A stretch of DNA of 36,256 nt from Rhodospirillaceae bacterium. GTDB taxonomy: Bacteria; Pseudomonadota; Alphaproteobacteria; UBA828. Below are positions 25,785-34,365 of this stretch, piece by piece (positions within the stretch are counted from its first letter, which is position 1; the number at the start of each line of letters is the position of its first letter). A model generated the notes under the pieces. The model ran no database searches, was not told the origin of the DNA, and saw only the letters and a list, made by a program, of their open reading frames with translations. Where the stretch lies: NCBI GenBank assembly GCA_002728135.1, contig PBVE01000003.1, positions 47,487 to 83,742 on the forward strand. Direction: 5' to 3'. The position numbers and the translations under genes are program-made.

Positions 25785-28163
25785 TTATTTCAACATTTTG
25801 AGACATGCAGTTGCTGCTGCCTCAACAATTGAGTCTTTATCTATTTTATGTTTTGCATAGAGATCAATTATGTCACCGGACTCACCAAAATCTGTTATCC
25901 CCAGACAATATGGCTGGTGCCCCATTACAGATCCAAGCCACGAAAGTGAAGCAGGATGAGAATCAGATACTGTAATCAGACAAGCATCATCTGCTAATAG
26001 CTCAAGTAATTTCTCTATATGAGATTTATAGTTTGGTATTTGATTTGTGTCATGAGTTCTAGATAAAAGCCAATCATGAAATAGTCTGTCTAATGAGGAG
26101 ACAATTAATAACCCAAGTCCTGGGATTTCATCATGTAATGTATCATATGCACTTTTTGCTTCTGGGGTTACAGCACCAGAAACAATAATTGCTAGTTTAG
26201 AGCCCTTAAGTGGTGTTTCCATCCAATATGCACCCTTTAGTAAGTTATCTCTGAACTTATTACTTATTTGTCTAGATGGTTGGGTTATAGCTCTTGTAGT
26301 AAGCCTTATGTAGATAGAACCTCCATCAGCTTCTTGCATATGTTCAAATCCCCACCGCATAATTTCAGCAAGTTCATCAGCGTAAGCTGGTTCAAAAGTT
26401 GTTAATCCAGGCTGACCTAAACCAATAAGTGGTGTGTATATGGATTGGTGGGCGCCTCCCTCAGGTGCAAGTGTTATGCCTGATGGGGTCCCTGCCAGCA
26501 TAAACCTTGAATCTTGATAACAGGCATAATTCAGTGCATCAAGTCCACGGGCAATGAAAGGGTCATAAACAGTTCCAATAGGAAGGAGTTTTGTGCCAAA
26601 AACTTGTTCACTAAGCCCGAGAGCAGACAAAAGAAGGAAAAGATTATTCTCGGCAATTCCTAATTCAATATGTTGGCCTGCTTTACTCAGTGCCCACTTT
26701 TGCATTGAAACTACCTTTTCAGAATCATAGATGTCTTCTCGTTCTGCTCTATTGAAAATACCTCTTCTATTAACCCATCCACCGAGATTTGTTGAGACAG
26801 TGACATCTGGTGAAGTTGTTACAATTCTGTCTGCTAATTGTGTGTCACCTTTTCCTAATTCATTAAGAATTTTACCAAAAGCTTCTTGGGTAGACATCTG
26901 TGCTGAAATCTTTAAGGGTAATGTTTCAGGAACCTCAATTATCTTATTATCTTTAACCTTGTTTTTTGGTTGGTATAGCGGTGTTCGAGCTAAAAAATTC
27001 TCAAGAGATTTTTTACTTACATTTAAACCGGAAAAATAGTCCCATTCTTCGCCATCAGTTATCTTCATAGAGTCTCTAAAGCTTGCCATTTGTTGGTTAT
27101 TCATTAGGCCAGCGTGATTATCTTTGTGACCTGCGAATGGGAGGCCAAAACCTTTGATTGTGTAGATAATAAAACAGTGGGGGACACTGTCATCCACATT
27201 TTGGAATCCTTCAATCACGGCTTCCATATCGTGGCCTGCCAAGTTTGTCATTAACTTATGGAGTTGTTTATCAGTTCGAGAGCCGATGAGTTGCATTACT
27301 CCAGGAATATGACCTAGTTCTGATTCAATCTTTTTACGAAAAGCTGCTCCACCTTTAAAAGTAAGAGCTGAATATAATTCATTGGGGCATTCATCTATCC
27401 ATTTTTGGAGATCTTTTCCACCCTTTTCCTTAAAAGCCTTTTTAAGTAGTTTCCCATATTTAAGAATAATAACTTTCCAACCTACAGCATCAAAAAAATC
27501 CTTTATTTTTTGGAATAGTCGATCAGAAACTACTCGGTCAAGACTCTGCCTATTATAATCTATGATCCACCATAGATTCCTACTTTCATGCTTCCATCCC
27601 TCTAACAATGCTTCAAATACATTTCCTTCATCTAGCTCAGCGTCTCCCATTATTGCTACCATGCGCCCAAGTTTTTTATTCTTGGGTGCAAGCCTTCTTA
27701 AATGAAGATAGTCCTGAACTAACGATGCAAAAAGAGTAGTGCCTACACCTAATCCAACGGATCCAGTCGAAAAATCAACTCCATCTGAATCTTTTGTTCT
27801 TGATGGGTAAGATTGTGCTCCGCCAAGAGAACGAAAACCCTCAAGTTTAGATTTTTCTTGTCTGCCATATAAGTATTGGATTGCATGATAGACTGGGCTT
27901 GCGTGTGGTTTGACAGCTACTCTGTCATTATCTGTAAGCACGTTAAAATAGAGTGCTGTCATTAGAGTGGTTACAGATGCACAACTAGCTTGATGTCCAC
28001 CAACTTTTAATCCATCACGACTTTCTCTGATATTATTTGCATTATGAATCATCCATGCTGAAAGCCATAAGATTTTTTTTTCCAGGGCTTTCAGACATGT
28101 TAAATCTTCAGAGGAAACAATATTGGATGTTTTATTCGCGTTTTCGTAATTCTTACTTGGCAT
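25785..28163 (-). CDS. Thiamine diphosphate enzyme, transketolase / AceE-type E1-like
   Basis: A single-chain TPP enzyme (792 aa) resembling homodimeric pyruvate dehydrogenase E1 and transketolase. The N-terminal TPP domain has the substrate-side histidines in GGHQAS (H57) and KPHASP (H87), and STGSVGLGVG. The TPP/Mg motif starts at GDAELDEGN (173-181) and ends with N204 in WIIDYNRQSLD. The pyrimidine-binding domain begins near residue 430, and GIAENN contains the glutamate that activates TPP. AceE is about 100 residues longer. No E2 or E3 gene is nearby, so a PDH role is uncertain. Substrate unknown. Confidence 0.85.
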   Translation of the reverse strand: MPSKNYENANKTSNIVSSEDLTCLKALEKKILWLSAWMIHNANNIRESRDGLKVGGHQASCASVTTLMTALYFNVLTDNDRVAVKPHASPVYHAIQYLYGRQEKSKLEGFRSLGGAQSYPSRTKDSDGVDFSTGSVGLGVGTTLFASLVQDYLHLRRLAPKNKKLGRMVAIMGDAELDEGNVFEALLEGWKHESRNLWWIIDYNRQSLDRVVSDRLFQKIKDFFDAVGWKVIILKYGKLLKKAFKEKGGKDLQKWIDECPNELYSALTFKGGAAFRKKIESELGHIPGVMQLIGSRTDKQLHKLMTNLAGHDMEAVIEGFQNVDDSVPHCFIIYTIKGFGLPFAGHKDNHAGLMNNQQMASFRDSMKITDGEEWDYFSGLNVSKKSLENFLARTPLYQPKNKVKDNKIIEVPETLPLKISAQMSTQEAFGKILNELGKGDTQLADRIVTTSPDVTVSTNLGGWVNRRGIFNRAEREDIYDSEKVVSMQKWALSKAGQHIELGIAENNLFLLLSALGLSEQVFGTKLLPIGTVYDPFIARGLDALNYACYQDSRFMLAGTPSGITLAPEGGAHQSIYTPLIGLGQPGLTTFEPAYADELAEIMRWGFEHMQEADGGSIYIRLTTRAITQPSRQISNKFRDNLLKGAYWMETPLKGSKLAIIVSGAVTPEAKSAYDTLHDEIPGLGLLIVSSLDRLFHDWLLSRTHDTNQIPNYKSHIEKLLELLADDACLITVSDSHPASLSWLGSVMGHQPYCLGITDFGESGDIIDLYAKHKIDKDSIVEAAATACLKMLK

Positions 28164-28260
28164 ATGTTTCTTCCTAAAATCAAGCAGAGCACGAATTTTA
28201 GATTATTTATTTTAAGTGAAATTTTCTTAAATGCATATATTTTTATTATAAGATAACTTT

Positions 28261-28716
28261 TTAAGCCCAGTATCGACCTGTCGCACCAATTAAAATAGTG
28301 GCAATGCCAATTAATAAATTGATTCCAACTACTCTTCTCATGCTGGCAAGTGCTTTAGCAGAATCTTGAGTATTCCCATTTTTTAAACTTCTTACTAATT
28401 TTCTATAAGGAGATGAAATTAAGTGTCCAAATAATCCGATCATAAGCCATCCAGTGCCCTGCATAATATGCACGTGTATTCCGCTTGATGAGAAACCCCC
28501 AAGTGCTTCGAAAATCATTCCATAACCTGTTGCAACCAGAATTATACAACAAACACCAACAACTGGGAAAAATTTAGCTCCTATACTCTTCCATAATTTG
28601 AATCGTTCCTCAGGAGATAAATTCATTGCAGCTGGTCTAACTGCTGTATAAGCAAGAAACATTCCACCAACCCAGACTACTGCAGCAATTGTATGTAGAC
28701 CGACAAAAAATGCCAT
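28261..28716 (-). CDS. CopD-like four-helix membrane protein
   Basis: 151 aa with four predicted membrane segments (about residues 1-25, 45-70, 82-100 and 128-148). The first helix has the CopD/DUF2269-type motif LHTIAAVVWVGGMF, with H8 a possible haem or copper ligand, and a further histidine pair HVH lies before the third helix. Family members are linked to copper uptake or to small cytochrome-b-like proteins. It ends 97 nt before the TPP enzyme start on the same strand and begins 53 nt after the class III ADH gene. Function not determined. Confidence 0.78.
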   Translation of the reverse strand: MAFFVGLHTIAAVVWVGGMFLAYTAVRPAAMNLSPEERFKLWKSIGAKFFPVVGVCCIILVATGYGMIFEALGGFSSSGIHVHIMQGTGWLMIGLFGHLISSPYRKLVRSLKNGNTQDSAKALASMRRVVGINLLIGIATILIGATGRYWA

Positions 28717-28769
28717 TTATTACCCCATGTAATGAATATATTTGATTCTGTTATATTCTATAATTTAAC

Positions 28770-29879
28770 CTAATAGGTGACTACACTTCTTATTGAAGCT
28801 CCTTTATGCATAAGATCAAAGCCATCATTTATTTTATCTAGGCTTAGTGTGTGCGTGATCATTGGGTCTATTTTAATTTTTCCATCCATATACCAGTCAA
28901 CTATTTTTGGAACATCTGTACGTCCCTTTGCACCTCCGAATGCAGTTCCTCTCCAAACCCTTCCAGTAACTAACTGGAAGGGACGTGTTGAAATTTCTTG
29001 GCCTGCACCTGCTACGCCAATAATAATACTTTCTCCCCAACCTTTATGGCAGCATTCTAGTGCTTGACGCATCGTATTAACATTACCTATGCATTCAAAA
29101 CTAAAGTCAGCCCCACCATTAGTTAAATTAACAATAAAAGGGACAAGCTCCTCTCCAGCATCATGGGCATTAACAAATTCAGTCATTCCAAATTCAGTTG
29201 CTAGATTTTTTCTATTCTCATTTATATCTATTCCAATAATTTGATTTGCTCCAGCAAGGCGGGCACCTTGTATTACATTGAGGCCTATTCCACCTAATCC
29301 AAAAACCACAACATTTGCTCCTGGCCAAACCTTAGCTGTATTTATGACCGCACCTATTCCGGTGGTGACACCACATCCAATGTAACAAATTTTTTCGAAT
29401 GGTGCGTCTCGCCTAACTTGTGCTAATGCTATTTCTGGTACTACACTATAAGTTGAAAAAGTTGAGGTGCCCATGTAGTGAAAAATGGGATCTTTTCCTT
29501 GAGAAAAGCGACTTGTTCCATCTGGCATGAGACCTTGCCCTTGCGTTTCTCGCACAGCCTGACATAAATTTGTTCTACCACTTGTGCAATAATTACATTG
29601 TCTGCATTCTGGAACGTATAAAGGGATTACATGGTCACCAGGGCTAATTGATGTTACTCCTGAACCAACTTCAACTGCTATACCCGCACCCTCATGTCCC
29701 AGAATAGCGGGAAAAATTCCTTCTGGATCATCCCCAGATAGTGTAAAGGCATCAGTATGGCAGATACCAGTTGCTTTCATCTCAATCAAAACTTCACCAG
29801 AACGAGGGCCTGCTAAGTCAACTGTTTCAATGCTAAGGGGCTCTCCGGCTTTGTGCGCTACTGCTGCTTTGACTTTCAT
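28770..29879 (-). CDS. frmA: S-(hydroxymethyl)glutathione dehydrogenase / class III alcohol dehydrogenase
   Basis: Oxidises S-hydroxymethylglutathione (formaldehyde plus glutathione) with NAD; also reduces S-nitrosoglutathione. It is 369 aa, the normal length. Catalytic zinc ligands are C40, H62 and C169; structural zinc ligands are C92, C95, C98 and C106. R109 in [11 protein letters not shown] and the block [11 protein letters not shown] are class III markers. The Rossmann motif is GLGGIG. I chose ATG at 29879 because GGAG lies six bases upstream; an earlier start at 29945 would add a basic tail foreign to the family. It likely provides formaldehyde detoxification or one-carbon oxidation. 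Confidence 0.94.
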   Translation of the reverse strand: MKVKAAVAHKAGEPLSIETVDLAGPRSGEVLIEMKATGICHTDAFTLSGDDPEGIFPAILGHEGAGIAVEVGSGVTSISPGDHVIPLYVPECRQCNYCTSGRTNLCQAVRETQGQGLMPDGTSRFSQGKDPIFHYMGTSTFSTYSVVPEIALAQVRRDAPFEKICYIGCGVTTGIGAVINTAKVWPGANVVVFGLGGIGLNVIQGARLAGANQIIGIDINENRKNLATEFGMTEFVNAHDAGEELVPFIVNLTNGGADFSFECIGNVNTMRQALECCHKGWGESIIIGVAGAGQEISTRPFQLVTGRVWRGTAFGGAKGRTDVPKIVDWYMDGKIKIDPMITHTLSLDKINDGFDLMHKGASIRSVVTY

Positions 29880-30181
29880 ATGGGCTCCAATTTTTATTTT
29901 ATTTTGTTTTCGCTTGTATTGGTGACAATATCTATAAATTTCCAATTAGAATCACCCTGTCATCGAAGGTGCAGTCCAATCAACCTTTCGCTCGGTAACA
30001 CTTAATTGACAAACATTATATAAACTATGAAAAAAACATCTATGCCATGGTATATTTTTCAGTTTGCCATAAAGCTAACTTATAAACTAATTGTTTTGTT
30101 AAGTTCATACAATTTGTATATTTGAATTTATAAATCTTCTTTTTGAAAACATTTACTATACAAGTTTAAGGGAAATCAAAG
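29880..30181. other. 302-nt divergent intergenic region between frmA and the RraA operon
   Basis: AT-rich, non-coding. It should hold promoters for both directions, but none stands out. The only marked element is a 13-nt perfect palindrome at 30107-30119. An AAGGGA ribosome site for the RraA-like gene lies just before 30182. Confidence 0.5.
30107..30119. promoter_or_regulatory. Palindrome ATACAA-T-TTGTAT, possible operator
   Basis: Perfect 6+1+6 inverted repeat, 62 nt upstream of the RraA-like gene. Size and position suit a repressor site for the following operon. In AT-rich DNA it could be chance. Confidence 0.35.
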
Positions 30182-30868
30182 ATGATTAAAGAATCTCTTA
30201 TACAAAAACTTAGGGCATTGGATACACCTACAGTGTGCAATGCACTTGAAATCGTTTCTCCCCAGAGACGAGGCTATGGTTTTACTACTGAACATTTATA
30301 TTGCACTCGTCCTGATTTACCACCGATTGTTGGATACGCATGCACTGCCCTTTTTAGGGGAGTAAGGCCTGGGCCTAGACCTCCAGATGAACAAAAAAAG
30401 TTTGAAGGAAAATATTTTGATTATGTTTCGAATATGCAAGGCCCTCGAATTGCAGTATTTCAAGATGGTGATGGTAAACAAGCTAAATCTGCTGCGATTT
30501 TTGGTGAAGTAATGAGTGCTATGCACTCTGCACTTGGCTGCGAGGGACTAATAACTGATGGAGCTGTTCGTGATATGGAAATGATGATGGATGGTTTCCA
30601 ATGCCTTCATGCTGCTATAGCACCATCTCATATTTGGTTTCATATGGCTGAGTTTGCGTGTGAAGTTAATATTTGTGGGATGGTTGTTAATTCAGGTGAC
30701 ATTATACATGCAGATGTTCATGGGGCAGTAATTATCCCAGTGGATGACATTGAAAATATCATTTTGGCTTCAAATGAAATATCAAGTCGAGAAAATCGTA
30801 TAATTGACTTATGCAAAAGTGAAAATTTCACTGTTGAAGAACTAAAAAAAACTTGGGGGGGAGAATGA
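30182..30868 (+). CDS. RraA/HMG-aldolase family protein
   Basis: 228 aa of the RraA-like fold. In this family, bacterial members with the arginine-aspartate motif act as 4-hydroxy-4-methyl-2-oxoglutarate aldolase or oxaloacetate decarboxylase. Here the motif is R130-D131 in LITDGAVRDMEMM, preceded by the substrate loop FGEVMSAMHSALGC (GEV at 108-110). Related sequences are often mislabelled as RNase E inhibitor or menaquinone methyltransferase. The stop overlaps the next start (ATGA). First gene of an apparent five-gene operon, so a carbon-carbon lyase step in catabolism is likely. Confidence 0.87.
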   Translation: MIKESLIQKLRALDTPTVCNALEIVSPQRRGYGFTTEHLYCTRPDLPPIVGYACTALFRGVRPGPRPPDEQKKFEGKYFDYVSNMQGPRIAVFQDGDGKQAKSAAIFGEVMSAMHSALGCEGLITDGAVRDMEMMMDGFQCLHAAIAPSHIWFHMAEFACEVNICGMVVNSGDIIHADVHGAVIIPVDDIENIILASNEISSRENRIIDLCKSENFTVEELKKTWGGE

Positions 30869-31413
30869 GTCCCATAAACGTCATTGGCTTAGATCATGTT
30901 GTATTAAGAGTGGCGAATATCAAGATCTCATTGGAATGGTATAAAAATGTTTTGGGGTGTGTTGAAGAGCGCATTGTACCTAACCTTGGTTTGTATCAAT
31001 TGCGTCTAGGACTAGCTCTTATTGATTTGGTTCCATTTGATGGCACTCTTGGAAAAATAGGAGGAGGCCCGCCAACAAAAAAACGACGCAATATGGATCA
31101 TTTTGCTATACAAATTATAGATTTTGACGAAAAAAAAATCAGATTACATTTATCCCGCCAAGGAGTTGAATCTACTAGTGTTGAAAGAAGATATGGATCC
31201 CTTGGACATGGACCATCAATGTACATCTTAGATCCAGATGGAAATACAGTTGAATTAAAGGGCCCGCCAGACTCAAGCCAGAAAGAAAAATTAGATGGTG
31301 TTATATACAAATTTCCAAAAAAGGGTGAGACTGCGAGGTCTTTTGCACGTAGTACGTTATTGGCGTCTGTTCGCCGAAGAGAGAGTAGGAATAAGAGGAA
31401 AAAAATAACATGA
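30865..31413 (+). CDS. VOC superfamily (glyoxalase/bleomycin resistance-like) protein
   Basis: 182 aa with a single VOC domain. The start GLDHVVLRVANIKISLEWYKNVLGC gives H10 as a likely metal ligand (motif first part about residues 8-20). DHFAIQI supplies a second histidine and GNTVELKGP a glutamate. A basic tail of about 40 residues (RSTLLASVRRRESRNKRKK) follows and is unusual for this family. I chose ATG at 30865, which overlaps the RraA stop by four bases and has GGGGGAG upstream; TTG at 30853 is less likely. Substrate unknown. Confidence 0.86.
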   Translation: MSPINVIGLDHVVLRVANIKISLEWYKNVLGCVEERIVPNLGLYQLRLGLALIDLVPFDGTLGKIGGGPPTKKRRNMDHFAIQIIDFDEKKIRLHLSRQGVESTSVERRYGSLGHGPSMYILDPDGNTVELKGPPDSSQKEKLDGVIYKFPKKGETARSFARSTLLASVRRRESRNKRKKIT

Positions 31414-32441
31414 AGGCTGTTGTAATTCATAAACATGGTGGACCCGAGGTGCTTGTCTATGAAGAAGTCAATACACCAGTTTTAGGGCCAAGAGATGTGC
31501 TTATAAATATTAAAGCTATAGGTGTTAATCATTTTGATTTGGACGTCCGGAATGGAATTTCTGGCCATATTGATTCTCAAATGCCCCATATCCTCGGTGT
31601 TGAGGGTGCAGGAGTTATAGCAGAGGTTGGTTCTGCTGTTACGGCGTTCAAGCCTGGAGAGAGAGTCATGCCATATCTGACAACATCATGTGGTCATTGT
31701 TATAGGTGCCTCAGTGGTCATGATAATATTTGCATGCATTTTGATAAACTTGGGGTTACTCACTGGGGCACATATGCGGAATATGTAAAGGTTACTGATG
31801 ATAACGTCATTCGAATGCCCGATGAATTAAGTTTTGTCGATGCTGCAGCTACTCAAGTTGCTGTTGCAACTGCTTGGGAACTAGTAGTTGTACATGCCAA
31901 TATTCAACCTGGTGACTCAGTTTTGATAAATGCTGCAGGATCTGGGGTAGGTACGGCAGCTATTCAACTGGCTGTAAATGCGGGAGGTACAGTGATTTCG
32001 ACTGCTGGTACAGATGAGAAATTAGATCGTGCTAAGAAACTCGGTTCTTCTTACGGAATAAATTATAATAAAGAAAGTATTGAAGAAGGTGTGATGCGAA
32101 TTACGGGTGGTAGAGGTGTAGAGGTATGTATTGAAATGGTTGGGGGTAAAGTTTTGCAAGAAAGTATACAGGCATTAAACCACAATGGACGTTTGGCAAC
32201 GTGCGGAGCACATGCTGGGGAAAAGGTAGAAATTGATATAATTGAAATTTTTCGAAAACAAATACATATTTCTGGAAATCATTTTTCACCAAAACATAAT
32301 AATGAAAAAGCACTGCGGCTTGTTGCCTCGGGTAAGGTTAAGCCAGTAATTGCAAAAACCCTTCATCTATCTCAAATGTCTGAAGCACATAAACTTATTG
32401 AGTCACGAAATTTTTTTGGCAAGGTCGTTTTAGAGACGTAG
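31410..32441 (+). CDS. Zinc-binding MDR dehydrogenase (alcohol dehydrogenase / quinone reductase-like)
   Basis: A medium-chain dehydrogenase/reductase (343 aa). The GroES-like N-terminal domain has GVEGAGVIAEVGS and the structural zinc set C-x2-C-x2-C-x7-C in SCGHCYRCLSGHDNIC. The cofactor domain has AAGSGVGTAAIQLA. The usual catalytic cysteine position (GxxHxD region) reads GVNHFDLDVRNG, where N rather than C precedes H, so the catalytic zinc may be absent or altered. The start overlaps the VOC stop by four bases. Probably oxidises or reduces a pathway intermediate with NAD(P). Confidence 0.88.
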   Translation: MKAVVIHKHGGPEVLVYEEVNTPVLGPRDVLINIKAIGVNHFDLDVRNGISGHIDSQMPHILGVEGAGVIAEVGSAVTAFKPGERVMPYLTTSCGHCYRCLSGHDNICMHFDKLGVTHWGTYAEYVKVTDDNVIRMPDELSFVDAAATQVAVATAWELVVVHANIQPGDSVLINAAGSGVGTAAIQLAVNAGGTVISTAGTDEKLDRAKKLGSSYGINYNKESIEEGVMRITGGRGVEVCIEMVGGKVLQESIQALNHNGRLATCGAHAGEKVEIDIIEIFRKQIHISGNHFSPKHNNEKALRLVASGKVKPVIAKTLHLSQMSEAHKLIESRNFFGKVVLET

Positions 32442-32501
32442 ATTTATAAATTTAGGAAGTGATTTTATAAAAGGACAAAATAAAACTAACTGGGAGTCGC
32501 T

Positions 32502-33320
32502 ATGCCTAAACATATATCCTCAACTGATTTAGAAAATTATAGAGAAAATGGCTATCTCTATCCTATCCAGATTATGTCAAAAAGTCAGGCCTTAGATATA
32601 AGAAATCACATAGAGTCTATAGATAAACCTATGTTAGACAAAATAGGGGGAGAATTGGGACATAAAGCACATTTATTGATGCCCATTCTTAATGACCTTG
32701 TAAAGAATCCTGTTCTTCTTGATACTGTTGAGGATATTTTAGGTCCTAATATTTTATGTTGGGGTGGATCTTTTTTTACAAAGAAACCAGGTGATAATGC
32801 TTTTGTATCTTGGCATCAGGACTCAAACTATTGGGGACTTTCTGGGGGAGATGTTTTGACTGCTTGGGTGGCCCTATCGCCAGCTACACGTTTGTCGGGA
32901 GCAATGAAAGCATTAAGTGGATCCCATAGAGGTCCAAATTTAAAGCATGTTGAAACTTATCACCCAGATAATTTGTTGTCGCGCGGTCAAGAAGTGAAGA
33001 CAGATATAGATATTGATTTGGTAGTTGATATGACCTTGCAGCCAGGTGAAGTATCTCTTCATCATATCGACCTTGTGCACAGTTCAGCACCAAATCAATC
33101 AAATGATGCACGAATTGGCTATGCTATAAGATATATTTCAACAAATGTACAGTCTTCATATGATAAGGATAGAGCTTTGCTAGTTAGGGGAGTGGATAAA
33201 TTTGGTCATTTTGACCCCGATGTTGAACCGGATAGGGGGTTTTCTCCTGCAGCAATTTTAAATTATATTGAATCTAATAGGCTGCATATGGAACTTCTGT
33301 ATCAAAACGCACCAAAATAG
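32502..33320 (+). CDS. Phytanoyl-CoA dioxygenase (PhyH) family protein
   Basis: A non-haem Fe(II)/2-oxoglutarate-type oxygenase of the PhyH family (272 aa). Iron ligands are H105 and D107 in SWHQDSNYW and the distal H193 in DLVHSSAPNQS. R204 in NDARIGYAIRY is positioned to bind the 2-oxoglutarate carboxylate. Bacterial PhyH proteins hydroxylate varied small molecules, not only phytanoyl-CoA. It lies 60 nt after the MDR gene, same strand. Substrate inferred to belong to the operon pathway. Confidence 0.9.
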   Translation: MPKHISSTDLENYRENGYLYPIQIMSKSQALDIRNHIESIDKPMLDKIGGELGHKAHLLMPILNDLVKNPVLLDTVEDILGPNILCWGGSFFTKKPGDNAFVSWHQDSNYWGLSGGDVLTAWVALSPATRLSGAMKALSGSHRGPNLKHVETYHPDNLLSRGQEVKTDIDIDLVVDMTLQPGEVSLHHIDLVHSSAPNQSNDARIGYAIRYISTNVQSSYDKDRALLVRGVDKFGHFDPDVEPDRGFSPAAILNYIESNRLHMELLYQNAPK

Positions 33321-33378
33321 TTTTAAAATTATCGTGCTAATAATTATGTCATAATCAACTTAATCGGGAGAAGCTAAG

Positions 33379-34329
33379 ATGGCATTGAGGCGAGTATTAA
33401 ATGTCTCTGTTGCACAAATGGGTCCCGTCGCAAGATCTGAAAGTCGACATAAGGTTGTAAATAGGATGATCAAGCTCATGGAAGAGGCACACCAACAGGG
33501 CTCTTCATTTGTTGTTTTTCCGGAATTGGCACTTACAACTTTTTTCCCACGTTGGGACTATGATGATAATGATGAATTAGAGTCTTGGTTTGAAGTCAAT
33601 ATGCCAAATGCATATACAAATCGTTTGTTTGAATGTGCAGTGCAGCTAGGGTGCGGATTTTATCTCGGTTATGCTGAGTTGGAAGAAGACTCATTGGGAA
33701 GAAAGCAATTTTTTAACACCTCAATTCTTGTTGATACCAAAGGATGTATCATCGGTAAATATAGAAAGATACATTTGCCTGGGACAGACGAGCCAGTAAC
33801 TGGAGCATCTCACCAACACCTAGAAAAAAAATATTTTGATGTTGGAAACTTAGGATTCCCAGCATTCAATTTCCAAGGTGGAGTTTTTGGCATGTGTATA
33901 TGCAATGATAGACGCTGGCCTGAAGTTTGGCGTGTGCTCGGACTCCAAGGTGTTGAGGTCGTTGCATTAGGGTATAATACCCCAATGGAAAATAGATATG
34001 GACTGTCTAAGTTGACAGACCTAAGTATGTTTCATAACCACCTTTGCATGCAAGCTGGAGCTTATCAGAATGGCACATGGGTTTTAGCGGCAGCTAAGGC
34101 GGGAGTAGAGGAGGGGATACACCATATAGGCGGATCGTGTATAATTTCACCTACTGGAGAAATTGTTGGTATCTGTAAATCTGAGGACGATGAAGTAATC
34201 ACCGCAGAATGTGATTTATCTGAAGGAGATAAAATTAGAGAGACAATATTTAATTTTGAAAATCACAGACAAATTAAATATTATGGCTCAATAACTTCTC
34301 AAACAGGGGCTTTAAAGCCTAATAATTAA
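33379..34329 (+). CDS. Carbon-nitrogen hydrolase, N-carbamoyl-D-amino-acid hydrolase-like
   Basis: Nitrilase superfamily (316 aa). The catalytic triad is E49 in VFPELALTTFFPRW, K130 in KYRKIHLPG and C175 in MCICNDRRWPEVWRV. These blocks closely resemble the Agrobacterium D-carbamoylase, which cleaves N-carbamoyl-D-amino acids to the amino acid, CO2 and ammonia. The tail differs slightly in length (family about 304 aa). A GGGAGAAG ribosome site precedes the ATG. It is 58 nt after the PhyH gene. Whether the substrate is a D-carbamoyl amino acid or another amide is not decided. Confidence 0.9.
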   Translation: MALRRVLNVSVAQMGPVARSESRHKVVNRMIKLMEEAHQQGSSFVVFPELALTTFFPRWDYDDNDELESWFEVNMPNAYTNRLFECAVQLGCGFYLGYAELEEDSLGRKQFFNTSILVDTKGCIIGKYRKIHLPGTDEPVTGASHQHLEKKYFDVGNLGFPAFNFQGGVFGMCICNDRRWPEVWRVLGLQGVEVVALGYNTPMENRYGLSKLTDLSMFHNHLCMQAGAYQNGTWVLAAAKAGVEEGIHHIGGSCIISPTGEIVGICKSEDDEVITAECDLSEGDKIRETIFNFENHRQIKYYGSITSQTGALKPNN

Positions 34330-34365
34330 ATATGTACAAAAATCTTTATTCATTAGGTAAATGGA

